Source: Pectinatus brassicae (GTDB lineage Bacteria; Bacillota; Negativicutes; Selenomonadales; Selenomonadaceae). From it: 41,647 nucleotides of DNA. The position numbers and the translations under genes are program-made. A model generated the notes under the pieces. It was given only the letters and a program-made list of their open reading frames with translations, was not told the origin of the DNA and searched no databases. Shown in pieces: positions 15,696-24,316 of the stretch; position 1 is the first letter of the stretch; the number at the start of each line of letters is the position of its first letter. The stretch is taken from NCBI RefSeq assembly GCF_014201835.1, contig NZ_JACHFH010000025.1, positions 1-41,647 on the forward strand. Reading direction: 5' to 3'.

Positions 15696-16034
15696 ATGAC
15701 AATAGAAACTAAAGATGCTATATTATGGAAGAAATTTTATACGCTTACCAAGGAAATGCATCGTTTTATAAAAAAAAATGATGTGGATATGTTTTTTTCC
15801 TTGTTGCAACAGCGTATGGATTTACAGAAAATGTTGGAAGATATTCCTAATAAGACATACCATCAAACGGATGACGGTAGAGAACTTTTAACCAAAATTA
15901 ATATGATGAATGTCAAAATAAAGGCCTTGTCACAATCATGGCTTATACGGATGCGCAACCGCAACAATAAGGTGCGCTCGTATGATTATATGGCAGGGCC
16001 GGCAATGGGAAATATATTTAATAAAAAACTTTAA
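15696..16034 (+). CDS. FliT-like flagellar chaperone candidate
   Basis: A 112-residue, basic, helical protein in the slot of fliT directly after fliS. It begins TIETKDAILWKKFYTLTKEMHRFIKKND and has a long central helix (FFSLLQQRMDLQKMLEDI), like the FliT/FlgN helical-bundle family. Sequence similarity to FliT cannot be judged firmly by eye; position is the main evidence. ATG 15696 has AAAGG at 15683-15687, whereas ATG 15663 lacks a ribosome site. The next gene, flagellin, has its own promoter. Confidence 0.65.
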   Translation: MTIETKDAILWKKFYTLTKEMHRFIKKNDVDMFFSLLQQRMDLQKMLEDIPNKTYHQTDDGRELLTKINMMNVKIKALSQSWLIRMRNRNNKVRSYDYMAGPAMGNIFNKKL

Positions 16035-16052
16035 AAATATTTTATAAAACAC

Positions 16053-16079
16053 TTAAGTTTTATTATTTGTTGCCGATAT
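16053..16079 (+). promoter_or_regulatory. Sigma-28 promoter of the flagellin gene
   Basis: TTAAGTTT at 16053-16060, an 11-nt spacer, then GCCGATAT at 16072-16079. This fits TAAAGTTT-N11-GCCGATAA with one mismatch in each half and exact spacing. It lies about 120 nt before the flagellin ATG and implies a leader of roughly 110 nt. Confidence 0.8.
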
Positions 16080-16101
16080 TATTAATAGAATTGAAAGTAG
16101 G

Positions 16102-16190
16102 GCAAACTGAGCGATCGGCAGGAGCCTTGCTTTTAAGATAAATATGTCGTCCAGGAAGATGACAATAAAATTAACCAAAATCAGGGAGGA
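16102..16190 (+). promoter_or_regulatory. Flagellin leader with predicted CsrA sites
   Basis: GGC-AGGA-GCC at 16117-16126 folds into a small hairpin presenting AGGA in the loop, extended by GCAA (16102-16105) pairing with TTGC (16127-16130). A second GGA lies in the strong ribosome site CAGGGAGGA at 16182-16190. CsrA typically binds GGA in a loop plus a second GGA at the ribosome site, as shown for Bacillus subtilis hag. Here this is inferred from layout. Confidence 0.55.
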
Positions 16191-16197
16191 ATTTCTC

Positions 16198-17541
16198 ATG
16201 GCTTTAGTAGTAAAAAATAATATGTCAGCTATCAATACGCTGAACATCATGAACAGTAATAATAATGCTTTATCTAAGAGCTTACAAAAAGTATCTTCAG
16301 GTATGAAAATCAATAGTGCAGCTGATAACCCAGCTGGCTATGCAATTTCCGAACGTATGCGTGTTCAGATTCGTTCTTTGGACCAGGATAACCAGAATGC
16401 ACAAAATGGTCAGAATATGTTAAAAACAGCTGAAGGTTCTGTTTCTTCAACAGTTGACATTTTAAAAACTTTAAAAGAAAAAGTTCTTGATGCTGCAAAT
16501 GATACCAATACTACCTTTGACCGTAAAACTATTCAGGATTACCTGAATCAGGCAGTAGACCAAATTAATGATAATGCTAATACCACTTATAATGGTCAGC
16601 TTCTTATTGATGGTTCGAAAAATAAAGCAATTTCTACAGCTTCAACTGTTACTTATACTAATTCAAGCTTGTCTACAGCTACTACTTTTGGTTCAGCTTT
16701 ATCATCATTGTTAGATCGTAATGGTAATTCATTAAATATTTTAAAAGGTGATACCGTTAGTATTTCTTATACAAATAATGGTAAGACAACAACTACCAGT
16801 TTTTCTGTAGGAACTAGCAATTTGACAGATGTATTTAATAATGCAACATCTGGTACTGCTTATAATAAATTTGGCAATAGTGCTTCATTTGGTACTACTT
16901 CTGCTAATAGTGTTATAGGTACAACTGCTGAAGGTTTGACTATGTATACAGCAGATGGCAGTAGTGCACTTTCAATTTCTTCTAATCAAGCTGGTACTGC
17001 AGGTAATATTTCAGGATTTACTATTAGTATCACTGGTACTGATGGTAATGTAAAAAAATCTGTTAACTCAGTACTTGATGCTTGGAGTGAACAAATTAGT
17101 GCGCAGGATAAATCCAATGATAATGCTATTAATATGCAGATTGGTACTAAATCCAGCCAGACTATCCGCGTAGGTCTATCTGATATGCGTGCTAAGGCAC
17201 TTGGTCTTCAGGGTGTATCGACTGATGGTACTGTTCAGAATCTTGATGTTAGTACTCGTGCTAATGCTAATGCAGCTGTCAATGTTCTTGATAATGCTGT
17301 ACAAAAAGCACTTAAAGAACAGACTAAAATCGGTGCTGTTGAAAACCGCTTAGATTACACTCAGAGCAATTTGACAACACAGAGTGAAAACGTACAGGCT
17401 TCCGAATCCACAATTCGTGATGCTAATATGGCTAAAGAAATGACTGAATACACTAAGAACAATGTTCTTATGCAGGCTTCTCAGGCTATGCTTGCTCAGG
17501 CTAACTCCAGTAGCCAGAACGTATTACAGTTATTACAATAA
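16198..17541 (+). CDS. hag: Flagellin
   Basis: A 447-residue flagellin, the filament subunit. The N-terminal D0/D1 region (NNMSAINTLNIMNSNNNALSKSLQKVSSGMKINSAADNPAGYAISERMR) and the C-terminal half (ENRLDYTQSNLTTQSENVQASESTIRDANMAKEMTEYTKNNVLMQASQAMLAQAN...LQLLQ) are conserved. The middle (about residues 140-310) is rich in Ser, Thr, Asn and Gly with no Cys, a likely exposed and O-glycosylated domain. ATG 16198 is chosen because AGGGAGGA lies 8 nt upstream; an in-frame ATG at 16144 would add an unconserved tail. Codons such as GCT, GGT and GTT are frequent, unlike the neighbouring AT-rich glycosylation genes, as expected for high expression. A terminator follows. Confidence 0.97.
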   Translation: MALVVKNNMSAINTLNIMNSNNNALSKSLQKVSSGMKINSAADNPAGYAISERMRVQIRSLDQDNQNAQNGQNMLKTAEGSVSSTVDILKTLKEKVLDAANDTNTTFDRKTIQDYLNQAVDQINDNANTTYNGQLLIDGSKNKAISTASTVTYTNSSLSTATTFGSALSSLLDRNGNSLNILKGDTVSISYTNNGKTTTTSFSVGTSNLTDVFNNATSGTAYNKFGNSASFGTTSANSVIGTTAEGLTMYTADGSSALSISSNQAGTAGNISGFTISITGTDGNVKKSVNSVLDAWSEQISAQDKSNDNAINMQIGTKSSQTIRVGLSDMRAKALGLQGVSTDGTVQNLDVSTRANANAAVNVLDNAVQKALKEQTKIGAVENRLDYTQSNLTTQSENVQASESTIRDANMAKEMTEYTKNNVLMQASQAMLAQANSSSQNVLQLLQ

Positions 17542-17569
17542 TAGTTATAGGCTTATTTCGGTAAGTTTT

Positions 17570-17605
17570 TTAAGGCGGATGTTTATGGCATCCGCCTTAA
17601 TTTTA
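17570..17605 (+). terminator. Intrinsic terminator of flagellin
   Basis: A perfect 12-bp GC-rich stem (17570-17581 pairing with 17589-17600, 7-nt loop) followed by TTTTATAT. It stands about 30 nt after the flagellin stop and is the strongest terminator visible in the window. Confidence 0.85.
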
Positions 17606-17647
17606 TATCTAACCACATAAAGACTTTGTGTGGCTAGATATAAAATT
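17599..17647. repeat. Second long inverted repeat after the flagellin terminator
   Basis: Arms 17599-17617 and 17629-17647 pair over 19 positions with one A-C mismatch, loop TAAAGACTTTG. It sits directly behind the terminator and before the glycosyltransferase gene at 17677. It may be part of the leader of the downstream operon or a second stop signal; no T-tract follows. Confidence 0.6.
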
Positions 17648-17676
17648 AAGTAACAATTGAAGGACTAAGGATAATT

Positions 17677-20484
17677 ATGAAAATTTCAGCTTGTACAATA
17701 GTTAAAAATGAAGAAAAGAATATACAAAGATGGTACGATAATGCCAAACAATATGCGGATGAGATTATTGTAGTGGATACAGGGTCTACGGATAAAACTT
17801 TAGATATTTTAGAAAAATTACCAATACAGTTATATCATTATCAGTGGAAAGATGATTTTGCGGCGGCGAAGAATTTTGCAATAGATAAAGCAACTGGAGA
17901 CTGGATTACATTTTTAGATGCTGATGAATATTTTTCTGAGGAAAGTTTAGCTAAAATACGAAAAGTTATTGAGAAAAATAATATTGAAGATAATATCAAT
18001 ATTATATCGTGTCCTAAAATAAATATTGATATTGATACAGGCAAAGAAATAAGCCGTTTTTATGATATAAGAATTTTTAGCAATGCGAGTAATCTGCGTT
18101 ATACGGGGATAATTCATGAACAATTATTTAATGCAAATGGGAATTTGCAAATTAAAAAAGAAAAAGATATCGTGATTTTTCATACAGGGTATTCAACTAG
18201 TATTGCTAAACAAAAAGCACAGAGAAATCTGAAATTATTGCTAGAAAAAAAATACGAGAATAATGATATAATACCATGGCATTATATCGCCGATTGCTAT
18301 TATGGATTAGGTGAATACAAGAAAGTAATAGAAAGCCTTGATAAATATTTTAATTTAAAAGAGTATACCGTTATAAATAATGAATGCAGCAATTGGCGCA
18401 ATTATATTAATGCAATGTTAAAATTAGAATTACCAAAGGATAAAATACTTAATAAAGTGTTTTCAGCTATAGAAAAATTACCGGAAATACCTGATTTTTA
18501 TGCTTTTGCTGGTATTATTTATTTTGATGAAGGAAAATATTTATTAGCAAAAAAATATTTTAATATGGCAATTGATATTTATAATAATATAGAATTAGAT
18601 ATGGCAGGAAGTAGTTTCTCAGCAGATGTGAATGTAGTAAATAATAAATTATTACAAATAAAAGAATTAATGAAAAATAAATTAACAGTATCTGCCTGTG
18701 TAATAGTTAAAAATAATGAAGAAGATATAAAAAAATGGTTGGAGTCTGTTGAGAAATTTAGTGATGAAATAATTGTAATTGATACTGGTTGTACAGATAA
18801 AACGATTGATATCATTAAAGAAACAGATGCATTAATATATCAATATCAATGGCAGGATGATTTTGCAGCTGCTAAGAATTTTGCGATAGACAAGGCCGAA
18901 GGCAGCTGGATAGTTTTTATGGATTCCGACGAATATATAGAATCAGCGATTGATATTAAAAATATATTAGGGAAAATTATTGATGAAAAAATTGATGCCG
19001 TTTTTTCTCGGATGATAAATATAGATGCTGATAATAATAATGCGGAAATAAACAGATTTTTACAGACAAGAGTATTTCGTAACCATAGAAATATCTATTA
19101 TCAGGGAAGAATACATGAACAGTTATATAAAAATGGGCAGGATTTGCAGCAAGTTGTATGTGAAGATATTATTATCTATCATACTGGATATTCGCAGAAG
19201 CGATATTTGACAAAGATGAAACGTAATCTGAGGTTGTTGCAGGATGATGTAGATAATAATGGCAAAAATAAACGACATTATCGTTATATGGCCGATTGCT
19301 ATTATGCCTTAGGAAATTATAGTAAGGCAATATACTTTTATAACAAACATATTGCATCGGGGTTACAGTCTATAGGTAATGAAAATGATGTATATTATAA
19401 TTTAATTGAGGCAATGCTGCAGGAAAATTATAGTTTACAGGATATATTATTAATACTTGATGTTGCTAGTAAAAAATTTATAGATTATCCACAGTTTTTG
19501 ATGCAATATGGTAAGGTATATTTTTATTTGACAGATTATGAAAAGTCAAAGACATATTTTGAAAAAGCGCTGTTTAACCATAAGAATGTTGTGCAGTCTT
19601 CAGATAATTTTACAGCACTTATACCGAAAATTTATCGTTATTTAGCTAAGATATATTTATATTGGGTTGATTATAATAAAAGCATGTTTTATATAGATAA
19701 GTTATTATTATCAGACAAATACAATATTGAAAATATAAAATGTATGTGCCAAGTGCTGAAACAAATATCATGGCAGGATGCATTGATGTATATAAATAAA
19801 TATTACGCTAATAATTTACAGGACTATTTAAGTCTAATTGATGGAAGTTTTTGGTCAGAAACGCAAGAGATTTTTACTTATTATAATAATAAACTCTATG
19901 AGGAATATGGTATTATTTCAGAAAAATGGCGATTGGGGAATATAATGATGCAAAAAAATAATGAATTTGATAAACTACTGGCACAGGCTAGTGAAAAAAT
20001 AAAAATGATGGTTGTTGCTCTATTGATGTTGAATAAGTTACCGGAAGAATATCATACGATTTTACCTGAAAGTGTTTGGCATTGTTTACAGACATATTAT
20101 GGCAAACAAAATTTGCAATATGAAGATTTCTCTACGTATATGATGTTGTTACCAACAATAATATTAAAAACTAATGATAATATTTTAGGAACATATATTT
20201 TATTAATAAAAGATTTTTCAGTACAAGATAAAAAACAGGCAATAATCGGATTATGTAACTTGAAAAAATGGCAACAGGCATCATTATTATTAACAGAAGA
20301 ACTTGTTAAAGGTAATATAAAGGACAATGAATTAGTATTGAATTTTGCTAAATGTAATTATTATATGAAAAATTGGCAGACAGCTGAAAAATATTTTAAA
20401 GAAATAGCAAAGATAAAAGAATATGAAGCTGAAGCTGATTCTTATCTTACATGGATTGAAGAACGGAGAGCTGGTAAATGGTAA
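17677..20484 (+). CDS. Double GT2 glycosyltransferase with TPR-type helices
   Basis: A 935-residue soluble protein with two GT2 (WaaE/KdtX-type) modules, each followed by helical TPR-like repeats. Module 1 (residues 1 to about 225) has SACTIVKNEEKNIQRW, VDTGSTDKT, DDFAAAKNFAIDKA and the metal motif FLDADEYF. Module 2 (about 335-560) repeats these as SACVIVKNNEEDI, IDTGCTDKT, DDFAAAKNFAIDKA and MDSDEYI. Both have RIHEQL/IIHEQL and an IxYHTGYS/IFHTGYS stretch. The C-terminal 370 residues are helical. No membrane segment or signal is seen. It lies immediately after flagellin and overlaps the next gene by 7 nt. Probable role: sugar transfer onto flagellin (inference). Confidence 0.85.
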   Translation: MKISACTIVKNEEKNIQRWYDNAKQYADEIIVVDTGSTDKTLDILEKLPIQLYHYQWKDDFAAAKNFAIDKATGDWITFLDADEYFSEESLAKIRKVIEKNNIEDNINIISCPKINIDIDTGKEISRFYDIRIFSNASNLRYTGIIHEQLFNANGNLQIKKEKDIVIFHTGYSTSIAKQKAQRNLKLLLEKKYENNDIIPWHYIADCYYGLGEYKKVIESLDKYFNLKEYTVINNECSNWRNYINAMLKLELPKDKILNKVFSAIEKLPEIPDFYAFAGIIYFDEGKYLLAKKYFNMAIDIYNNIELDMAGSSFSADVNVVNNKLLQIKELMKNKLTVSACVIVKNNEEDIKKWLESVEKFSDEIIVIDTGCTDKTIDIIKETDALIYQYQWQDDFAAAKNFAIDKAEGSWIVFMDSDEYIESAIDIKNILGKIIDEKIDAVFSRMINIDADNNNAEINRFLQTRVFRNHRNIYYQGRIHEQLYKNGQDLQQVVCEDIIIYHTGYSQKRYLTKMKRNLRLLQDDVDNNGKNKRHYRYMADCYYALGNYSKAIYFYNKHIASGLQSIGNENDVYYNLIEAMLQENYSLQDILLILDVASKKFIDYPQFLMQYGKVYFYLTDYEKSKTYFEKALFNHKNVVQSSDNFTALIPKIYRYLAKIYLYWVDYNKSMFYIDKLLLSDKYNIENIKCMCQVLKQISWQDALMYINKYYANNLQDYLSLIDGSFWSETQEIFTYYNNKLYEEYGIISEKWRLGNIMMQKNNEFDKLLAQASEKIKMMVVALLMLNKLPEEYHTILPESVWHCLQTYYGKQNLQYEDFSTYMMLLPTIILKTNDNILGTYILLIKDFSVQDKKQAIIGLCNLKKWQQASLLLTEELVKGNIKDNELVLNFAKCNYYMKNWQTAEKYFKEIAKIKEYEAEADSYLTWIEERRAGKW

Positions 20485-22802
20485 AAATATCAGCTTGCGT
20501 GATAGTAAAGAATGAAGAAGAAAATCTGCCTGATTGGTTAAGATGCATGAATGATATTGCTGATGAATTGATAATAGTTGATACAGGATCAACTGATAAT
20601 ACTAAAAAGATTGCCAAGAGTTTTTCAAAAGTAAAATTATATGATTTTACATGGTGTGATGATTTTGCTGCAGCCAAAAATTTTGCTCTTTCTAAGGCTA
20701 CAGGAGATTGGATATTATTTCTTGATGCTGATGAATATTTTAATAAGAAAGATCTGGGCAGAATAAGAGAAAATATCGAAGTTTTAAACAGTAATAATAA
20801 ATTGAAAATAATAATGTTTAATCGCATAAATGTTGATAAACAATCTAATAAAATTCAAGGGGATGCATATATTGTCAGAGGTATAAAAAATGATTCACGA
20901 ATTCGTTATAAGGGAAAAGTTCACGAACAATTGTTTTATAATGATGAAGAAATAACAGATATAGCGGTTATTCCTAATGTAATGCTTTATCATACAGGTT
21001 ATTCGGAAACAATTGTAGAAGATAAATTAAAACGAAATTTGAAAATAATGCAGGAGGATATGAAGTTAAATGGCGAAAATCCTCGCTATTTTGCTTCAAT
21101 GGCAGATTGTTATTATGGCCTAGGCGAATATGAGAATGCAATTATTTGGGCGCATAAGTTTATTGATACAGGTTTGGTGGCATTAGGCAGCGAAAAGCAG
21201 GTATATTATACATTGCTGGCAGCTATGCAAAAAGCGCGATGTTCTTATCAAGAATTAGAAAAATGCTTATTAGAAAGTATAGAAAAATTTCCACAAGATG
21301 AAGTATTACAGCAGGAAAGGCAAGCATTATTAATGAGAAAAAAAGATGTTTTTATTTCAGCATGCGTAATAGTAAAAAATGAAGAAAAAAATATCGAAAA
21401 TTACTTAAAAAGGATTAAATCCATTGCAGATGAGATAATTGTTATAGATACTGGATCTACAGATAATACAATTAAGCTGGCAAAAAATAATGGTGTTTTT
21501 GTACATTCTTTTAAGTGGATTAATGATTTTGCAGCGGCGAAAAATTTTGCCTTGGAGAAGGCTAAAGGAAAGTGGATAATATTTCTCGATGCGGATGAGT
21601 ATTTTAAGTCTGAATGTGTAGAACAATTAGTAAATTATATAAAAAAATATGATATAACGAAAATAGAAGCATTAGCCTGTAAATTTTTAAATATTGATAG
21701 TGATAAAGATAATAAAATTTTAAATACTTTTTATCAGGTGCGAGTATTTCGTAATGACAAAAATATTCGCTACAAAGGACAAATTCATGAGAGATTATAT
21801 AAAAAAAATAATGAAAAAATAAATATTAAAATTTTACCGGAAGATATAGAGGTTATTCATACTGGATATTCTTCCGCAATAATGCAAAAAAAAGCTAAAA
21901 GAAATTTGGAATTATTGCAGAAAGAAATAATTGAAAAAGGTGAGCAATCGCATCATTATTATTATTTGGCAGATTGTTATTTTAGTTTAAGTGATTATGA
22001 AAAAAGTATTTATTATAGTAGAAAATTTATTGATAGTGGGTTGCAAATGATTGGAGTAGAAACCAATGTTTATACAAGATTAATAGATTCATTATCGTTA
22101 GCTAATTATCCTGTAGAAAAAATTTTAGAAGCGGTAGAGTTGGCAATAAAAAAATTTTCAGAAATACCCGATTTTTATTTTATGAAAAGTTTTTTTTTGC
22201 TGCGAGAAAAAAACTATATAGAAGCTGAAAAATATTTGAATATTTGTTTTAAATATTGGCACGTAGCTGATCGTAGAGAATTTGCAATATCAATCATGGA
22301 AAACGTAAGAGAGCAAATTTATTTGGTAGCGGGTATACTAGCTGAAACTAAAGGGCTGGATGCACTGGCTATAAATTTTTATATTAAAGGATTGGAACAG
22401 GATAAATATAATAAAGAAGTTTTGGTACGATTGTATAACTTTTTTTTAAAAAGACCAGTTAAAGTTGTAATAAATATGTTTAATAAATTATATTTATCAG
22501 ATATTAAAGATAGTAAATTTATAATAAATACATTGGATGAATATTATCATGGAGAAGTATATTATTTTTATTACAAAAAAATTAATAAAGTATCAAAATT
22601 AGATGAAGCAGTTGCACAGAAAAATTTTGAATGTGTAGTTGAAAATTTGAAAAATGATTTGGTTAATATATATAAAAAAATAATTTTAAAAAGTATCGAA
22701 GCTGGTAACTCCGATTTAATAAAAACAGCATATGTTATATTGCCTATTCAGTATAGAGTAGTATTGAATAACGCATATAAATTGTTTAAGCAGGTGACTT
22801 AA
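20478..22802 (+). CDS. Double GT2 glycosyltransferase with TPR-type helices, second gene
   Basis: A 774-residue paralogue of the preceding gene, translationally coupled to it by an ATGGTAA overlap. Module 1 (residues 1 to about 225) has SACVIVKNEEENLPDW, VDTGSTDNT, DDFAAAKNFALSKA and FLDADEYF. Module 2 (about 290-515) has SACVIVKNEEKNIENY, IDTGSTDNT, NDFAAAKNFALEKA and FLDADEYF. Both carry the VHEQL/IHERL and YHTGYS-type stretches (IHTGYS in module 2). A TPR-like helical tail of about 250 residues follows. All GT2 hallmark residues look intact in both modules, so both may be active. Substrate and acceptor are unknown. Confidence 0.85.
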   Translation: MVKISACVIVKNEEENLPDWLRCMNDIADELIIVDTGSTDNTKKIAKSFSKVKLYDFTWCDDFAAAKNFALSKATGDWILFLDADEYFNKKDLGRIRENIEVLNSNNKLKIIMFNRINVDKQSNKIQGDAYIVRGIKNDSRIRYKGKVHEQLFYNDEEITDIAVIPNVMLYHTGYSETIVEDKLKRNLKIMQEDMKLNGENPRYFASMADCYYGLGEYENAIIWAHKFIDTGLVALGSEKQVYYTLLAAMQKARCSYQELEKCLLESIEKFPQDEVLQQERQALLMRKKDVFISACVIVKNEEKNIENYLKRIKSIADEIIVIDTGSTDNTIKLAKNNGVFVHSFKWINDFAAAKNFALEKAKGKWIIFLDADEYFKSECVEQLVNYIKKYDITKIEALACKFLNIDSDKDNKILNTFYQVRVFRNDKNIRYKGQIHERLYKKNNEKINIKILPEDIEVIHTGYSSAIMQKKAKRNLELLQKEIIEKGEQSHHYYYLADCYFSLSDYEKSIYYSRKFIDSGLQMIGVETNVYTRLIDSLSLANYPVEKILEAVELAIKKFSEIPDFYFMKSFFLLREKNYIEAEKYLNICFKYWHVADRREFAISIMENVREQIYLVAGILAETKGLDALAINFYIKGLEQDKYNKEVLVRLYNFFLKRPVKVVINMFNKLYLSDIKDSKFIINTLDEYYHGEVYYFYYKKINKVSKLDEAVAQKNFECVVENLKNDLVNIYKKIILKSIEAGNSDLIKTAYVILPIQYRVVLNNAYKLFKQVT

Positions 22803-22804
22803 TA

Positions 22805-24316
22805 ATGAATATAACAGCGTGTGTAGTAGTAGAAAACAAAGGAAGAACATTAACTAGATGGTTTAAATGTATGAGGCAGATTGCCAATGAAATAGTCATT
22901 ATAAATATAGGTTCTATAGATAATATAAGAGAAATCGCAATGGAGGTTAATGCTAAAGTTTATAGTTTAAAAAATAAGGATGATCTTGCTGCAGCTAAAA
23001 ATTGTGCATTGGATAAAGCGACTGGTGATTGGGTGATATTTCTTGATGACAATGAATATTTTACGGATGAGTCATTAGATATATTGAAAAGAGACATGTT
23101 GGTAGCTGATGATAAGATTGATGGATTTGTATGCAGAAAGAAAAAATATGTAAAATGTGAAGCAATAGATAATTTTTATAAACTATGTGTATTTCGCAAT
23201 AATAGAAATTTATGTTATAAAGGTTGTAGTTATACACAATTAGTAAATGGGTTACAGAAAAAAATAAATATAACAGTATTAGATGATCTAGTTATATATT
23301 ATACTAAGTGTTCATCAAGAGTAATGGCGGAAAAAATACGATATAGTTTAAAGCTATTAAGACAAAATAACGGTGAAACAGCAACTCTTATTCATTTAGT
23401 AGAATGTTATATAGATATAAAGCATTACGATAAAGCAATAAAATGTTGTGAAAAGTTCATTATAAGTAGTAATAATGATAATAATTTGCGAATATATATA
23501 TATAGTAAGTGGTTGGAGATGGTAATTGATATAAAAAGTAATTATGTTGCAGCTCAAAAAGTATTAAAAAATGCAATAAAGGAATTCCCTAATAATGGTG
23601 AAGTACTTTATTTTAAGGCTAAATTATTGTATTTACAGAAAAAATATACAGAGGCCGAACAATGTTTCAAAGAAATATTAGTATTAAAGACGGATAATGA
23701 AAATTTAAATGCAAGTATGCTAGCGGGAAGATATGCCGACATCTATGCTGATTTGGGACGATTGTATGAATTAAAAGGTCAAAATAATAGAGCTATAAAA
23801 AATTATGTTAAATCGTTGCAAATAAATTGTTTTAATAATGACATATTAGTTTATTTATATAGACAGATAAATAAACTGGATGATATCTATAAAATAGAAC
23901 TATTAAATAGCATTTATGACGGTCAAAATAAAATAGGATTTTTATTGAATATGCTGTATAATACTTTGTCAGAAAAAATAAGCTTATATTATAAAAAGAT
24001 GCTGCAGGAAAAATATAATGTTAAATTTCCCTGTAGTATAGCAAATGACTTTTTTATTACAGGTAATATAAAAGGGACTATAAATATGTTGGGATTTGGA
24101 TTGGAAGACACTTATAAATTTTTAGCAGCAGATGCTATTATGAATAAACGGGGAAAAACTCAATTACAAAATAAAATACCAGCTGTCTATAATAATATAG
24201 TAAAAGACTATGATTTGTTGAAGGATATCAAAATAGATACAGATAATAAGAAGAAGTATAGTGATATTAGTGTTATAGTAAAAATGAGTGACAGGGATAA
24301 AAATAATGGAAAATAA
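22805..24316 (+). CDS. Degenerate GT2-like protein with TPR helices (probable pseudoenzyme)
   Basis: A 503-residue protein homologous to the modules upstream but with hallmark positions changed. VKNEE becomes VENKG, VDTGSTD becomes INIGSID, the metal motif DADEYF becomes DDNEYF, HEQL becomes YTQL and YHTGYS becomes YYTKCS. The frame is open and the fold-defining stretch DLAAAKNCALDKATGDW is kept, so this looks like a maintained protein that has lost catalysis, with a TPR-like C-terminal half (around EVLYFKAKLLYLQKKYTEAEQCF). It starts 2 nt after the previous stop and overlaps the next gene. It could be a scaffold or regulatory partner of the active modules, or an early pseudogene. Confidence 0.75.
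   Translation: MNITACVVVENKGRTLTRWFKCMRQIANEIVIINIGSIDNIREIAMEVNAKVYSLKNKDDLAAAKNCALDKATGDWVIFLDDNEYFTDESLDILKRDMLVADDKIDGFVCRKKKYVKCEAIDNFYKLCVFRNNRNLCYKGCSYTQLVNGLQKKINITVLDDLVIYYTKCSSRVMAEKIRYSLKLLRQNNGETATLIHLVECYIDIKHYDKAIKCCEKFIISSNNDNNLRIYIYSKWLEMVIDIKSNYVAAQKVLKNAIKEFPNNGEVLYFKAKLLYLQKKYTEAEQCFKEILVLKTDNENLNASMLAGRYADIYADLGRLYELKGQNNRAIKNYVKSLQINCFNNDILVYLYRQINKLDDIYKIELLNSIYDGQNKIGFLLNMLYNTLSEKISLYYKKMLQEKYNVKFPCSIANDFFITGNIKGTINMLGFGLEDTYKFLAADAIMNKRGKTQLQNKIPAVYNNIVKDYDLLKDIKIDTDNKKKYSDISVIVKMSDRDKNNGK

Noticed and set aside
16144-16197. An N-terminal extension of flagellin from ATG 16144
   Set aside because: It places the strong ribosome site inside the gene and adds residues not found at flagellin N-termini; ATG 16198 is the normal start.
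24288-24305. GTG start for the GT41 gene
   Set aside because: It gives a longer overlap with the previous gene and lacks a ribosome site; ATG 24306 has AGGGA at a good distance.
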